Assembly: GCA_032622095.1 (NCBI GenBank)
Contig: CP136066.1
Coordinates: forward strand, 227,918,961-227,982,960
From: Siphonodentalium dalli
Taxonomy: Eukaryota; Mollusca; Scaphopoda; Gadilida; Siphonodentaliidae
Direction of reading: 5' to 3'
DNA: 64,000 nt
A program made the translations under genes and the position numbers. Every line of letters begins with the position of its first letter. Positions within the stretch are counted from its first letter, which is position 1. The notes beneath the pieces are model-generated. The model had not been told where the DNA came from, made no database searches, and saw nothing but the letters and a program-made list of their open reading frames with translations. Shown in pieces: positions 51,501 through 54,500 of this stretch.

Positions 51501-54500
51501 TTTCCCGTAATATTAAGCAGCTAAAATGGTCGATGGTGTGTAATATTTAAGGACCCCCCCCCCCCCCCACAACTTTCTTCGGGGTGTATAATAATTGAGC
51601 TTTATTCAATTATTTAAACAGCTTCTATTACAACAATATAGTTCCCAGCCAACTGCTTCAATAATTGGTCTTAAGTGTAATTTAACTTCAAGTGCAATTG
51701 AGTCCCTTTGACTTTGTCTACTAAATACTCTTTGACAATATGGATATAGTCCCCTTCAGAAATGTTCAGATAATAAGTTTAACAGTCGTTTGTTGAACTT
51801 TTATCTTTAGTAAGGAGAGCGTTAATATATGTAAATGTGAACACAGCATTTCATGATGCAACTAGGTTTAGATCCCAGAAAACTGCTTGATGTTCAAATC
51901 TAACTGTTGTTCTACTAGTACTAATAACTTCTATAGATTTGCAAATTATTATTATATTCACATTCAAATTCAATTAAACATTTCATGTATGACAATATTA
52001 AACAATAATCAATATTAACATAAAATCAATGGCAGCAGCAATTTAATAGTGGAAAAAGTGATTAAACAGCTTCTATTACAACAATATAAGCCAAACTGGT
52101 TACTGGGACGTACAGTTACAGATACAGATTAGTTGTTGAAGCAAATATTCTCCTACCGCTATACTTAAAGTAATTGACCACCAATAACGTGGTGTCACCC
52201 CGTTAATATGGCGGTACTATACCGCGGTATCCTCCAATACCGCGGTACTGATACCGCTTATTAACGCGAACAAGTATGTGTGAGTAAATACCTCCCCTAA
52301 AAGAGTTCCATGAAAATCACCGCGGTATTCAACAAAATTAATGCGGTGCCCGCTAAAAGACCACGGTATCATTATCGCCCAATACCGTAACTCCACCGCC
52401 ATGACCGTCTTGATACCGCTACCGTTTATTACCGGTATCACCGCGGTCATGACCGGGGTATCACCCTGTTTTTCTGGTCAATTACTTTGAGAATAGCGGT
52501 ATCTCACTGACCACATTCGTCAGGAAATGGACAAAGGAAATATGACAGGAATGGTTCTAATTGATCTTCAGAAGGCTTTTGATACCGTCGACCATGAAAT
52601 TTTACTGTCAAAACTTAGTGCAATTGGATTTGATAAAATATCTCTGACATGGATGGAGTCTTATTTAACAAATAGAATGCAAGCAGTAGATATATATGGT
52701 ACTCTATCCAAAGTTGAACGTATCACCTGTGGAGTCCCTCAAGGATCAATCTTAGGCCCCCTTCTTTTTCTACTCTATGTGAACGATGCTAGCCAGGCTG
52801 TGGATTGTCACCTCCTTCTATATGCGGATGACTCTGCTCTTTTGGTTTCAGGTCGTGATGTCCGCGCTATTGAGCAGAGGCTCAGTTCAGAAATGAATAA
52901 ACTGAAACTATGGTTGGTTGACAACAAATTGTCCTTACATTTAGGGAAAACAGAATCAATTCTGTTTGGGTCTGGAAAGAAACTTGTAAAACACTCTGAA
53001 CTGAGGGTCTGCTGCGATGGCGTTGACATCGCACCAACTAAATCTGTTAAATATCTAGGGGTGTTCCTCGATCCGAGGCTAAATAGTGAAATGATGGCAG
53101 AGCATGTTCTAAGTAAGGTAAATGCAAAACTGAAATTTTTGTACAGGAAAGCAAACTATCTGAATGAAAAATGCAGAAAACTTCTAATTAATGCTCTTAT
53201 TCAATGTCATTTTGACTACTCAAGTGGTTTTTGGTTCTCTAGTCTGACAGTAAAAACTAAAAAGCGTCTTCAAGCATCTCAAAACAGACTTGTCAGATTT
53301 ATCATGAAACTAGATCGCATGACTCATATTGGTTATAATGAATTTAAACATGTTAAATGGCTTCCAGTGAGTGATAGGGTAGACTTCAGAAAAATACTGA
53401 TGGTACTAAAAATCTCGGAAAAGAAAGCTCCAGCATATCTAGACAATAATTTTATATTAGCTAGTACTCATTGTACATATGTAACTCGATCAGGGACCCT
53501 GAAATACTCATTACCCTCTGTAAAATCCAAGGGCATCCACAGTTTCTATTATACAGGAGCGAAACTGTGGAATGGTCTAGATAAAGTATACCATACTCGT
53601 GCCCCTTTTGATCTCAAACACTGGAAATTTTGCATTAAACAACACCTACTAGAGAAATTGATGAAAAGAGAAGAAAATCCATTTGCCTTTTACTAGGAAC
53701 AATCTATTTTATCATCTTTTAACTAGAATTTCCTCAATACAGCAGTTCAATTTATATTGTAATGTACGATGACAGTATTTGGCCAGTTGCATATATCGTT
53801 ACTGCTGCCTGTATTTCGGGTTTCCATCTTTCGGTCATGGACAGACCAGTCCAAAGCCGGCCATACATGGCAGTGGTGCGTGTATGCAAGTGGCGAAGGG
53901 CTGTTGAAGTTACATTACTTGTGTATTGACTTATTTTATTAGCTTTTCCCTCTCCATATAAGTCTCGTTCTGAAATGGCTTTTATTTAATTTATATATTT
54001 TAAATACTTTTATACATTGTGCTCCGAAGTTTCGAACTTCACTCACTGCCCATGTGCCGAAAGCCACCAGGGACCGCAATGGAATTAAGCTCTCGTTTAG
54101 AGAACTTTTTGCGTTATCCCTGATGGTCTCAGGTCACATGAGTATTTCTATTTTTATACAGATTTCTGCCACATAATTTACCTTATATTCTGACGACAAC
54201 CTCTATAAAATAAAATGATTTAATTCTTGAGAAAATTGATAAATCCTCTTACGGTATATATCAATTATTTACACAGTCTGAACTCTAACTGTCTCAAGTG
54301 GCTTTTGAAATTTCACCCAGATAAATGTGTGACAATGAACATTGGCACGAAAACAGAAGAGCCAATCTATCACATGAAGAACAAAGATGGACAATATGTA
54401 CAACTAAAGGAGGTAAATGAAGAGAAAGATATAGGAGTCACAACTGATAACAAACTGAAATTTGACCAACATATAAATGAGAAAATACAGAAAGCAAATG

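Noticed and set aside
52808-53029. Antisense ORFs inside the LINE RT, and plus-strand ORFs within 60441-63118
   Set aside because: Shadows of the reverse transcriptase and endonuclease reading frames.
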